Both the position numbers and the translations under genes were made by a program. Positions 1 through 7,379 of a DNA stretch of 64,000 bases are shown one piece after another. The notes beneath the pieces were generated by a model that was given only the letters and a program-made list of their open reading frames with translations, was not told the origin of the DNA and did no database searches. The stretch comes from Brevibacterium ravenspurgense (lineage in GTDB: Bacteria > Actinomycetota > Actinomycetes > Actinomycetales > Brevibacteriaceae), in the NCBI RefSeq assembly GCF_001584615.1, contig NZ_LQQC01000010.1:186001-250000 (forward strand), in the 5' to 3' direction. Each line of letters opens with the position of its first letter. Position 1 is the first letter of the stretch.

Positions 1-724
1 AGGCGGCGTTCAGAATTTTGGTGTACGAGGTGGTGGTTGAGGATGCCGCTGCGTATGCCGCCCACCATGCACGCAGCGATTCTGGTTTGCGCACCAGGAG
101 TCCCTGCTCTGGAACGTCGCGGTCGATAACGCGCTGAACATAGGCGTCGATGAGCTGGCGACGAAGCCGGGCTGGCTGTCGGCAGACGCCCGGCAGTCCG
201 GTAGCGGACAGTGCTTCAGCATAGTCTGTCAGCGAATAGTCTGTGTGGCCGGAGATTGTGGCTGTGCCTGTGAAGAGCTCAGCGATTTTGACCGTTGGTG
301 AGGTGTCAGCGCGCTCAGACAGGGCGAGTGGTCGCATCCGTAGGCTGATCACACGTCCGGCGCCTGAGTGCGTATCGACGCCCTGCTTGGGTGTGGCGCT
401 TCCGGTCAGCAGGTAGCGCGTGGTTACCTGCTTGTCTACATTCCTCCTCACCGCATCCCAAACTTGAGGCAAGTGCTGCCATTCATCGATGCACAGTGTG
501 TCTTCGGCAACCAATAGGGCGTCCATGTCAGCTCGAAGGAGCTCCCGTTCGCTGTCACGGTCGAGGAAGTATGTTCGATTCGCTCGCCTTGTGGCCGTCT
601 CGGACTTGCCCACTGCTTTTGGTCCGTCGATGGCGATGGCAGATGCCCCCGTCAGCTCGTCCAATTCAAGGTCGATGTAGCGCGGGAGATACGAGGGGCT
701 GTCAGTCGGGTAGTCGATGGCCAT
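1..724 (-). CDS. AAA-family ATPase, DUF4143/AAA_14-like, 3' end cut by window edge
   Basis: The frame is open on the reverse strand from ATG at 724 to the window edge, giving 241 codons with the C-terminus missing. The first 45 residues contain a P-loop-like DGPKAVGKSE, followed by a Walker-B-like CIDEW, then LLTGSATP and a GRV-x-LRMRPLALSE stretch. That order is characteristic of the AAA_14/DUF4143 ATP-binding proteins found as isolated accessory genes in many actinobacteria. Their cellular role is not established. No ribosome-binding site precedes the ATG, but a -10-like TATTGT ends 7 nt upstream, so the message may be leaderless. Four 23-bp direct repeats lie immediately upstream. The family assignment rests on motif order only, because the DUF4143 domain itself would be mostly beyond the edge. 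Confidence 0.75.
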   Translation of the reverse strand, partial: MAIDYPTDSPSYLPRYIDLELDELTGASAIAIDGPKAVGKSETATRRANRTYFLDRDSERELLRADMDALLVAEDTLCIDEWQHLPQVWDAVRRNVDKQVTTRYLLTGSATPKQGVDTHSGAGRVISLRMRPLALSERADTSPTVKIAELFTGTATISGHTDYSLTDYAEALSATGLPGVCRQPARLRRQLIDAYVQRVIDRDVPEQGLLVRKPESLRAWWAAYAAASSTTTSYTKILNAA

Positions 725-731
725 AGTCTGA

Positions 732-760
732 ACAATAGCAGGCTAACCGCCGATTTATCG
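732..760 (-). promoter_or_regulatory. candidate leaderless promoter of the AAA ATPase gene
   Basis: Read on the reverse strand, CGATAA (755-760) and TATTGT (732-737) are separated by exactly 17 bp, and the ATG begins 7 nt after TATTGT. CGATAA is also the core of the nearest 23-bp repeat. The -35 position therefore coincides with a presumed protein-binding site rather than a good sigma-70 -35 box. Confidence 0.4.
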
Positions 761-829
761 AGGAGATAACCGCCAACTTATCGCCTCGTTACCAGGCAGT
801 TTATCGGCCTGTTAGCCGCTAATTTATCG
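738..829. repeat. four tandem 23-bp imperfect direct repeats (iteron/operator-like)
   Basis: Forward-strand TTATCG occurs at 755, 778, 801 and 824, a period of exactly 23 bp. Each copy also carries a degenerate TAaCCGCCaa block 5' of the hexamer. The third copy is the most diverged. The array fills the gap between the ATPase start (724) and the end of the oxygenase gene (864) and belongs to no reading frame. Its position suggests an operator or iteron array serving the ATPase gene. Confidence 0.75.
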
Positions 830-863
830 GCCCGGTGCCTGAACAGACACTTCACCGCGCCCC

Positions 864-1868
864 TCACTGTGCTCCGGCGAGGTGGGGGTAGTGCTTCTCG
901 GTCACATTGGGGTGGCTGCGCAGGCGGGAAGCGAAGGCGTTGTCGCCGTAGACGGTGTGCAGGACATCGAGTTCGTCGACCGAGACCCCGCGCGCCTTCG
1001 AGGCAAGCCCCGGCGGGAGAGTCACTGCCGGCAGCTGCGCGCTCAGTGCTGGGTTGTAGAAGAACGGCACCGAGATCCTGTCTTCACCGGGCTTAGTCGG
1101 CAGCACACGGTGGAGAGTGGCTTTGAGGTAGCCGTCGGTTGCGACTTCCAGCAGTTTGCCGATGTTGACGATGAAAGTGTTCTCAATCGGGTCAGCATCG
1201 ATCCACCCGTCGGCTGTCAGCACCTGCAGTCCCGAAGTTCCCGGCTGTGGGTACAGCAGTGTGAGTGTTCCGGAGTCGCGGTGTTCGCCCACGCCCTGCG
1301 TGACCGAGTCATCCTCGGCTGCGGGGTAGCGGACGATCTTGATGAACGATTCGGGCTCATTCGCAAATGCGGGTGCGAAGTGATCAGCCGGCTGGCCCAG
1401 GCTCAGCGCCCATTCGCTCAGCAGCTTGTCGCCGACTTCTGTGAGCTGCTTAAACCAGCTGTCGGTGATGGTTTTGAGCTCCGGGAGTGACTCCGGGTAC
1501 TGATTGGGGCCGCGTAGGTTGTCGTAATCGTGTTCCGGTTCGGCAATCGCGGGCCGGTCAGCACCGATGTCGATCTGTTCGCGCCAGTCGACAACACCTC
1601 GCGTGTGTTCGCCGCCGGTGCGGGTGTATCCGCGGAAGTGCTTGGAGTGAGTGTTCTCAATTGCGAGTTTCTCTTCTTCCGGCAGGTCGAAGAACTTCTG
1701 CGAGACTTCGAGAATCTGTGCGAAATCCTCAGCGGGAATTCCGTGACCTGTCAGGTAGAAGAACCCGATTTCGTGTGTCACCCGGCGCAGCTCTTCGCGG
1801 AACTGCTCGGCGGTTGCCGGGTCGTCGGCCAGGCTGAGATCAAGGATGGGCAGCTGTTTCGCGGTCAT
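864..1868 (-). CDS. isopenicillin-N-synthase-like 2-oxoglutarate/Fe(II)-dependent oxygenase
   Basis: This 334-residue protein has the two-part layout of the isopenicillin N synthase/flavanone hydroxylase family. An N-terminal DIOX_N-type segment (about residues 5-120, with GFFYLTGHGIP) precedes a double-stranded beta-helix domain. The Fe(II) ligands are visible as H196 and D198 in EHRDSGTLTLLY and H253 in LHRVLP. R264 and S266 in DRISVPFFYNP form the RxS pair that binds the 2-oxoglutarate carboxylate. Length is normal. Such enzymes hydroxylate, desaturate or cyclise small molecules in the cytoplasm; the substrate cannot be read from sequence. ATG at 1868 is preceded by GAGG at usable spacing. 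It stands alone, with no obvious biosynthetic neighbours. Confidence 0.9.
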   Translation of the reverse strand: MTAKQLPILDLSLADDPATAEQFREELRRVTHEIGFFYLTGHGIPAEDFAQILEVSQKFFDLPEEEKLAIENTHSKHFRGYTRTGGEHTRGVVDWREQIDIGADRPAIAEPEHDYDNLRGPNQYPESLPELKTITDSWFKQLTEVGDKLLSEWALSLGQPADHFAPAFANEPESFIKIVRYPAAEDDSVTQGVGEHRDSGTLTLLYPQPGTSGLQVLTADGWIDADPIENTFIVNIGKLLEVATDGYLKATLHRVLPTKPGEDRISVPFFYNPALSAQLPAVTLPPGLASKARGVSVDELDVLHTVYGDNAFASRLRSHPNVTEKHYPHLAGAQ

Positions 1869-2056
1869 GGGCGCCTCTGCATTCTTCGGTGGAATTGCTC
1901 AACACCGCCGACGCTAGGCACGCACGAGGCGCCCTCGCGGCTCCACTGTCACGGCCGGAAAGATTCCGTCATCTTGGGGTGGTTTCTTTGACGCTCTGTG
2001 ACAGACGATGACTGAAATGCCAGACCGGCTCCAGCCTTCAACCTCGGAGCCTGCGC

Positions 2057-2536
2057 TCAGAGCCCGCCGAAGGAAACCCCCGGCTCGGGGTGAGAAGTCA
2101 CGAGGTGCGGAATCTGGGGGAGCGCTCCGTCATCGCGGATGAAGGTGCACAGCACTAGGGCGGCGTCATCGAGTCCCGCCTCTTCGCTGTTGCGGCCCTT
2201 CTTTGTGGGAAGCCCGTAGATGAGCGGTTCACTGTCAGTGAGCACTTCAGCCTGATAGCAGCGCTCACCCTTGTACAGCGCCTGAGCGCTCAACGCTGGG
2301 TCACCAGACTTCTGAACTGCGGCGAACGCCCATTCCTCCAGTCCCGCAAGTGCCGAGCGCACCTGGTCGAAGGATCCGATCGCAGTGGGATTCTCACCAT
2401 CGATGAGCAGCTCCCAACCGTCAGGCGCCTGCGCCGCGAAATTAAAATCCACTGCGGGTACCGGGCTCGCGTCAGGGGAATCGCCAAGCGGAGCCGCCGC
2501 CGGCTCGCTGTGCTTCTTCTTGAAAAAGGAGAACAT
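2057..2536 (-). CDS. hypothetical protein, 159 aa, acidic, cytoplasmic
   Basis: I chose ATG at 2536 because AGAGAGG (2543-2549 on the complement) lies 6 nt upstream; an in-frame ATG 24 nt further out has no such site. The product opens with a short basic MFSFFKKK stretch, then a Pro/Ala-rich linker to about residue 35. A compact acidic domain follows, with GWELLIDGENPTAIGSFDQV near its start and a Gly-rich C-terminus. No signal peptide or membrane helix is visible. I do not recognise the family. It is transcribed toward the oxygenase gene but separated from it by about 190 nt that contain only a weak inverted repeat, so it is probably monocistronic. Confidence 0.7.
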   Translation of the reverse strand: MFSFFKKKHSEPAAAPLGDSPDASPVPAVDFNFAAQAPDGWELLIDGENPTAIGSFDQVRSALAGLEEWAFAAVQKSGDPALSAQALYKGERCYQAEVLTDSEPLIYGLPTKKGRNSEEAGLDDAALVLCTFIRDDGALPQIPHLVTSHPEPGVSFGGL

Positions 2537-2836
2537 CGTGACCTCTCTGTCGTTAGGCAACCAGTGTTACATCGGCTAAGCCTTTGAGCAGGTGGTTTGG
2601 TCGCGCTTCCTCTCCTCCTTCACGGGGAGTTCACCTCGATATCACTCACGAGGTGCCGCCGGCACCCTTTCTCTGCCCGGTTTGCCGGGTGCTCACCTGG
2701 GTTCTCCTGCCATCATCGTTGCTGGTCAGATAGGCCGTGAGTGGTTACGCGATATTCATCTGCGAGTGATCTGAGTGACGCTTCGCCCTTTTACGGTTTC
2801 AGAGCACCCACACATTGTTTTCCCAGGAAGGCTTTG
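2537..2836. other. 300-nt divergent intergenic region with two small hairpins
   Basis: This non-coding gap separates a reverse-strand gene from the forward-strand wall protein. It contains two tandem hairpins, GGTGCC/GGCACC at 2652-2666 and CCCGG/CCGGG at 2676-2689. At 2629-2650 lie two adjacent 11-mers, GTTCACCTCGA and TATCACTCACG, that resemble a degenerate PhoP (PHO-box) pair. The Shine-Dalgarno of the wall protein, AGGAAGG, is at 2824-2830. I could not assign a confident -10/-35 pair. Confidence 0.4.
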
Positions 2837-5800
2837 ATGCGCTCTCCAGCTGCTGAGCACACAGACACTGCCCATCTCGGCTCTCTGAAGCACCAAACGA
2901 TCCGCGCTCGCATTTTTGCGCTGCTTGCGGTCTTTGCGCTTCTCACACCGGGGCTGACCGCACTCGAAACATGGCAGGCCGCACCTGCTGCCGCAGAGGT
3001 CACCGACGAACAGCTGTCCAAGGGCGGCGTACTGCGGACCTCGGAAACCCAGCCGGTTGCTCCCGGCCTGGACCTGACCACTTTCTCCCGCCTCGAACAG
3101 CCCGGCTGGAACGAAGGCAGCGTTCTCACCGCTGATCTGGGCGAGTCGACACTTTCAACTGACCTGCGCGACACCGGGACGGTAACGGGACGCGCACCGC
3201 TGGACGATGTGATGCACCAGGGTCCGCGTGGAAAAGAAGCTGTTGCCGCAGTCAACGGCACCTTCTTCGACATCAACCACTCCGACGCCCCGATCTACAC
3301 CTCGGTGAGCAGCGACGGCCTGCGTGCAGGAAATGCGAAGCCTCAGCCGTCCCTGACGATCGATCAGGGCCGTGCAGCAGTCCAGCAGCTTTCCGCGACG
3401 GGGACTGCAACACTGCCTGAAGGCAAGAAGCACGAACTTGCCGGCATGAACACCCCGCAGCTGGCCGTGGATGGAATCGGCGTCTACACCTCGGCGTGGG
3501 GTGACTATACCCTCGACCGCCCGGTGGGAGCGCCGGACAAGAAGGCTAAGAAGATCGCCGCGGCCGTTATCGAAGACGGCACCGTCACGGAAACCACCGA
3601 CATTGTCGACAGCTTCGGCAAGCGCCGCGTGGCCGATGGCACCCAGGTGCTCATCGGCCGTGAAGCAGGCGCCGAGACCATCGCCCAGCTGGAAGAGGGC
3701 GACAAGGTTGAAATCGAAGTGGGACCGTCTGAAGACGTCGACCTCGGCATCGCAGGATCACACCAGATTCTCACCAACGGCACAGTGCCGAAGATGACCG
3801 ACAGCCTGGCAACGGGCACCCACCCGCGCACCGCCGTCGGCATCAGCAAAGATGGAACCGAACTGTACGTCATGGTCCTCGACGGCCGCTCAAACAAGTC
3901 ACGCGGTATGAACCTCACCGAAATCGGTGAGCTGCTGCGCGACATGGGTGCGCACAACGCGCTCAACCTCGACGGCGGTGGATCGTCCGCCATGTCCGCC
4001 CGCGTAGCAGGTGATGACGGTCCCAAGATCTGGAACACCCCCTCGGATGGACAGGTGCGCGAGGTGCCCAACGCCCTCGTCTTCTACTCCTCCGCAAAGT
4101 CCGACGACACCTCGGGCGTTCAGCTGAGCCTCGGTCTGAAAGGCGAGGGCGCGGTGTTCCCCGGCCTGACCCGCACCGTGAAGGGCACGGGACTGTCCTC
4201 CAACCTCTCCCCGGCTGAAGCCGCAGGAAAGTTCAGCGCAGACGCGCCCCTGAAGGTCGCGTCGACTGATAAGAACACAGCCCGCATTACCGGTGAAGAA
4301 CGCGGAACCGGCACGGTCACCTACAGCGCGGGCGACAATAGCGACGAAACGAAGCTGCGGGTGCTCGGCAAAGCCATCGCCCTGCGCGCCTCGGAGAAGT
4401 CACTCAGCCTGCCCGATGCAGACGCCAGCGCGAAGATCACCCTCACCGGTCTTGACGCTGACGGCCAGCGGGCGCGCATCGAAACCTCCGACGTCAAGGT
4501 CAGCACCACCGGGGGAGTAGAAGTCGAAGACGACGGACTGGGCACCTGGACCGTTAAGGCGACAGGCGAAACACCCACGGGCAAGATCACCTTCACCGTC
4601 GGCGACCTCAGCACCACTGTGACAGTCGCCTACGGAACCAAGGACACTGCCGTGTGGGACTTCTCGGACCCCGAGAACTTCGAAACCGCGAATGCACGCG
4701 CGTCCGGCGAGATCGCCAAAGCAGAAGGCCGGGACGGCAAGCCTGCCATCGGCATGAAGTACGACTTCACCACCTCGGCAGCCACCCGCGGCTTCTACCT
4801 GGGCTCGAAGGAAACCGAACCCGTCGACGGCACAGCCATCGGCTTCAGCCTCGACGTGAAAAGTGATGGCACAGGCGCGTGGCCCCGTCTGCAGGTGACC
4901 GACGCCAATGGCACAGTTGCCAACCTCGACGGGGACCACCTCGAAGAAGAAGGCTGGCAGAAGGTCAGGTTCGCCGTCCCGAACGGCCTGGCGCAGCCTC
5001 TGACAGTTGACCGCATCCGCATCATGGAAACCCGACCGGAAGCCCAGTACAAGGGCGACATCGCGGTCTCCAACCTCCAGGTGACAACAGTGCCGACTGC
5101 GGAAGGCGAAAAGGACTCCGCAATCCACGACCCGGCACTGCTTGCCCACGGGACCACAGCAGACCGCCCCCAGCGGATCGCCGTGATGAGCGATGCGCAG
5201 TTCATCGCCGCTAAGCCAGACTCCGCCGCCGTTGAAGGCGCTCGCCGCACTTTGCGTGAAATCCGCGAAGCTAAGCCTGACCTGCTCATCATCGACGGTG
5301 ACTTCGTGGACGAAGGGTCGAAGGAGGACTTCGCTCTTGCAAAGAAGATCCTCGACGAAGAGTGGGATAAGAGCATTCCGCACATCTACGTGCCCGGCAA
5401 CCACGAAATCATGGGCAGCAAAGACATCGGCGTGTTCGAAAAGGAGATCGGCCCGGCAACAACTTCGCAGGACCTCGATGGCACCCGCGTGATCACGCTC
5501 AACACCGCTGGCGGTTCGCTGCGCAGTGGTGGAATCGACCAGATCGAAAAGCTTGAAAAGCAGATGGACGAAGTCGCGGCTGATGACAAGCTGACGGGTG
5601 TCACGGTGTTCTTCCACCACCCGCCGAACGATCCGCTGCCCACCAAGAGCAGCCAGCTGTCGGATCAGCGTGAAGCTCGTGCTTTTGAGAAGCTCATGGC
5701 TGATTTCAAGCGATCCTCGGGTAAGTCGGCTGCGGTCATCAACGGTCACGTCGGTGCTTTCCACGGTTCGGCTGTTGAGGGTGTGACCTATCTGATCAAC

Positions 5801-6640
5801 GGAAACTCGGGTAAGAACCCGGCGGGAACACCGGAAACCGGCGGCTTCACCGGCTGGACGATGCTCGGAATCGACCCGGCCAAGGGCAAGGTCGGAAAGA
5901 ACCCGTCACCTCAGGACCGCGTGAACTGGCTGGCCGCTGAAACCCGGCCCTGGGTTGACGAGGTGTCTCTCGAGGCCGCCGGTGTTGTTCCGCTCGGTGA
6001 GAGCAGCTCGGCTACCGCATCCTTTACGCAGGACGGCCGTACTGTTCCGGTGGCTTGGCCTGTTACCGCTCAGTGGGGCGGCGACGGCGTGCAGGTCGTC
6101 GATGGCGGCCAGCAGTTCGAGCGTGCGGCAGCTCAGGACGCTGTCATTCGATTCAATCCGTCCACCGGCGAGATCACAGCTCTTCGCCCGGGAACGGCAA
6201 AGCTGAGCGTGACAGTCAATGGCCGTACTGCCACCCAGCAGGTGACAGTTCCTGCAGCTGATAACGAACAGCCGGAGCCGGAAGCGCCGGAGAACCCTGA
6301 TGAAGGTGACGGTGAAGAACCCGGTGAAGGTGAAGAACCGGGTGAGTCAGAGCCGGGCGGCTCGGACTCAGACGGTTCGGAAGGTGGAGAACCGGGTGAC
6401 GCCGGCGATGGTCAGTCGGGTGGCGGCACCTCGGAAGACTCGACCGGCAGCGACACCGCAGAAGACAGCGGTTCCGGCAGCGGCACCTCGGCAGAGGGCG
6501 CGTCAGCTGGTTCAGGTTCGCAGTCTGGTGCGCTTCCGCGTACGGGAACCGAAGCGGCCGCGCTGGTCGTGCTTGCCCTGGTGGGCATCGGCACGGGCAG
6601 TGTGCTGCTGATGGGAACGAGGCGCAAAGCTAAGCACTGA
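2837..6640 (+). CDS. LPXTG wall-anchored phosphodiester glycosidase plus metallophosphoesterase
   Basis: ATG at 2837 is preceded by AGGAAGG at 6-nt spacing, giving 1267 residues; the frame is open upstream but without a ribosome-binding site. Residues 24-55 form a secretion signal with an AAPAAAEV-type end. Residues about 130-420 are a NAGPA-type phosphodiester glycosidase domain, with NGTFFD near 138, LDGRSNKS near 348 and the signature LNLDGGGSSAM near 376-386. Residues 430-770 look like Ig-like/beta-sandwich modules. Residues 780-1010 are a calcineurin-like phosphoesterase with metal-ligand motifs D786, GD(820-822), N855-H856, H927-H928 and H971/H976. A BIG2-like repeat, an acidic Glu/Gly/Ser linker, LPRTG (1233-1237), a membrane helix and a basic tail complete it. 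A sortase should fix it to the wall. The natural substrate is unknown; teichoic-acid-like or capsular phosphodiesters are a reasonable inference. Confidence 0.88.
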   Translation: MRSPAAEHTDTAHLGSLKHQTIRARIFALLAVFALLTPGLTALETWQAAPAAAEVTDEQLSKGGVLRTSETQPVAPGLDLTTFSRLEQPGWNEGSVLTADLGESTLSTDLRDTGTVTGRAPLDDVMHQGPRGKEAVAAVNGTFFDINHSDAPIYTSVSSDGLRAGNAKPQPSLTIDQGRAAVQQLSATGTATLPEGKKHELAGMNTPQLAVDGIGVYTSAWGDYTLDRPVGAPDKKAKKIAAAVIEDGTVTETTDIVDSFGKRRVADGTQVLIGREAGAETIAQLEEGDKVEIEVGPSEDVDLGIAGSHQILTNGTVPKMTDSLATGTHPRTAVGISKDGTELYVMVLDGRSNKSRGMNLTEIGELLRDMGAHNALNLDGGGSSAMSARVAGDDGPKIWNTPSDGQVREVPNALVFYSSAKSDDTSGVQLSLGLKGEGAVFPGLTRTVKGTGLSSNLSPAEAAGKFSADAPLKVASTDKNTARITGEERGTGTVTYSAGDNSDETKLRVLGKAIALRASEKSLSLPDADASAKITLTGLDADGQRARIETSDVKVSTTGGVEVEDDGLGTWTVKATGETPTGKITFTVGDLSTTVTVAYGTKDTAVWDFSDPENFETANARASGEIAKAEGRDGKPAIGMKYDFTTSAATRGFYLGSKETEPVDGTAIGFSLDVKSDGTGAWPRLQVTDANGTVANLDGDHLEEEGWQKVRFAVPNGLAQPLTVDRIRIMETRPEAQYKGDIAVSNLQVTTVPTAEGEKDSAIHDPALLAHGTTADRPQRIAVMSDAQFIAAKPDSAAVEGARRTLREIREAKPDLLIIDGDFVDEGSKEDFALAKKILDEEWDKSIPHIYVPGNHEIMGSKDIGVFEKEIGPATTSQDLDGTRVITLNTAGGSLRSGGIDQIEKLEKQMDEVAADDKLTGVTVFFHHPPNDPLPTKSSQLSDQREARAFEKLMADFKRSSGKSAAVINGHVGAFHGSAVEGVTYLINGNSGKNPAGTPETGGFTGWTMLGIDPAKGKVGKNPSPQDRVNWLAAETRPWVDEVSLEAAGVVPLGESSSATASFTQDGRTVPVAWPVTAQWGGDGVQVVDGGQQFERAAAQDAVIRFNPSTGEITALRPGTAKLSVTVNGRTATQQVTVPAADNEQPEPEAPENPDEGDGEEPGEGEEPGESEPGGSDSDGSEGGEPGDAGDGQSGGGTSEDSTGSDTAEDSGSGSGTSAEGASAGSGSQSGALPRTGTEAAALVVLALVGIGTGSVLLMGTRRKAKH

Positions 6641-6668
6641 CGTGTGTGCCGATAGGCGCCCCTAATGG

Positions 6669-6700
6669 CAGGGCAGTCACCGCTGACGGTGACTGCCCTG
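6669..6700. terminator. bidirectional hairpin between convergent genes
   Basis: A perfect 13-bp stem (6669-6681 with 6688-6700) encloses a 6-nt GCTGAC loop, midway between the stop of the wall protein (6640) and the end of the reverse-strand acetyltransferase (6720). There is no long T-tract on either side, but the position and stem strength fit a shared terminator. Confidence 0.75.
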
Positions 6701-6719
6701 CTGCATTGTGCGGTTGCGT

Positions 6720-7259
6720 TCAGGCTTCTTCTGGAACCGCGGAGTAAACCGCGAGGTCGCGAACATCGCCGCGAAGCACTTCGCCGTTGCGGCGGATGCC
6801 CTCGAATGTGAACCCCGCTTTCTCAGCAACTTTGCGTGACGCTGCATTGTCGGGGTGGACGCAGATTTCAACCCGCTGTGCGCCGCGCCCAAAGGCGAAA
6901 TCCGTCACGGCTCGCACGGCCGCTGTCATGAGTCCTTTTCCGCGTGCCCACGGGGCGGACATGTAGCCCAACGACACGTAATGGTCGGCGTGGACGCGCA
7001 CTTCAATCTGCCCCATGTAGCGGTCAGCGTGTTCTGTTGTCGGGGCGGTGATGACCCATGAAGGTTTTGGTGGGTTTGTGCACCAGTCAAGCGCCATGTC
7101 GCGGGTGTAGTGCTGGGGGACCCGCGTCCATTCGAGCACCGAGGGGTCGGTGCAGGTGGCCACGAGGTCGTCTGCGTCCTCCAGCCGGTACGGGCGGAGA
7201 GTCACAGTGCCGTCAGACAGTTCACTGGAATTGAGGAAAGGGTTCTCGCTGGGCGTCAT
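6720..7259 (-). CDS. GNAT-family N-acetyltransferase, RimJ/RimL-like
   Basis: The 179-residue protein opens with TVTLRPYRLEDADDL, the typical first strand/helix of RimJ/RimL-type acetyltransferases. It carries YMSAPWARGKGLMTAAVRAV (motif A, acetyl-CoA pyrophosphate loop, about residues 98-117), then VEICVHPDNAASRKVAEKAGFTFEGIRR (motif B), the canonical end of the fold. It should transfer acetyl from acetyl-CoA to an amine of a protein N-terminus or small molecule in the cytoplasm; the target is not predictable. The gene is monocistronic, convergent with the wall protein and bounded by terminators. A possible leaderless promoter lies directly upstream. Confidence 0.88.
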   Translation of the reverse strand: MTPSENPFLNSSELSDGTVTLRPYRLEDADDLVATCTDPSVLEWTRVPQHYTRDMALDWCTNPPKPSWVITAPTTEHADRYMGQIEVRVHADHYVSLGYMSAPWARGKGLMTAAVRAVTDFAFGRGAQRVEICVHPDNAASRKVAEKAGFTFEGIRRNGEVLRGDVRDLAVYSAVPEEA

Positions 7260-7265
7260 CGGTCT

Positions 7266-7294
7266 AGAGTGCGGGGCGCGCTTGTAGAAGTCAA
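7266..7294 (-). promoter_or_regulatory. candidate leaderless promoter of the GNAT gene
   Basis: On the reverse strand TTGACT (7289-7294) and CACTCT (7266-7271) are separated by 17 bp, and the ATG starts 6 nt after the -10-like box. No Shine-Dalgarno is visible. The -35 is strong and the -10 weak. Confidence 0.4.
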
Positions 7295-7323
7295 TCGTGT
7301 ACCTGCGGTTCGGAGCAAAGAGT

Positions 7324-7355
7324 TGGGGCCGCCACCATCGAAGGTGACGGCCCCA
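7324..7355 (-). terminator. terminator downstream of the coiled-coil/CAP surface protein
   Basis: A 13-bp stem with one G-T pair (7324-7336 with 7343-7355) and a 6-nt loop lies 25 nt beyond the stop of the reverse-strand gene at 7380. On that strand it is followed by ACTCTTTG, so the T-tract is weak. Confidence 0.7.
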
Positions 7356-7379
7356 TCATCGTTGCGGCTCAGTCTAGAA

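Noticed and set aside
738..829. CRISPR array
   Set aside because: The repeats are adjacent with no spacers, imperfect and only four, so they are not a CRISPR array.
1923..1937. short palindrome between the unknown gene and the oxygenase gene as a terminator
   Set aside because: The stem is only about 5 bp with no T-tract and lies more than 100 nt past the stop; support is too weak.
2652..2689. tandem hairpins as terminators
   Set aside because: Both adjacent genes are transcribed away from the region, so no transcript would end there; they may be regulatory or incidental.
4400..5764. 454-codon reverse-strand open frame inside the wall-protein gene
   Set aside because: It lies antisense to a protein with recognisable domains on the forward strand, starts without a ribosome-binding site and has a Val/Ala/Arg/His-rich composition typical of a high-GC shadow frame.
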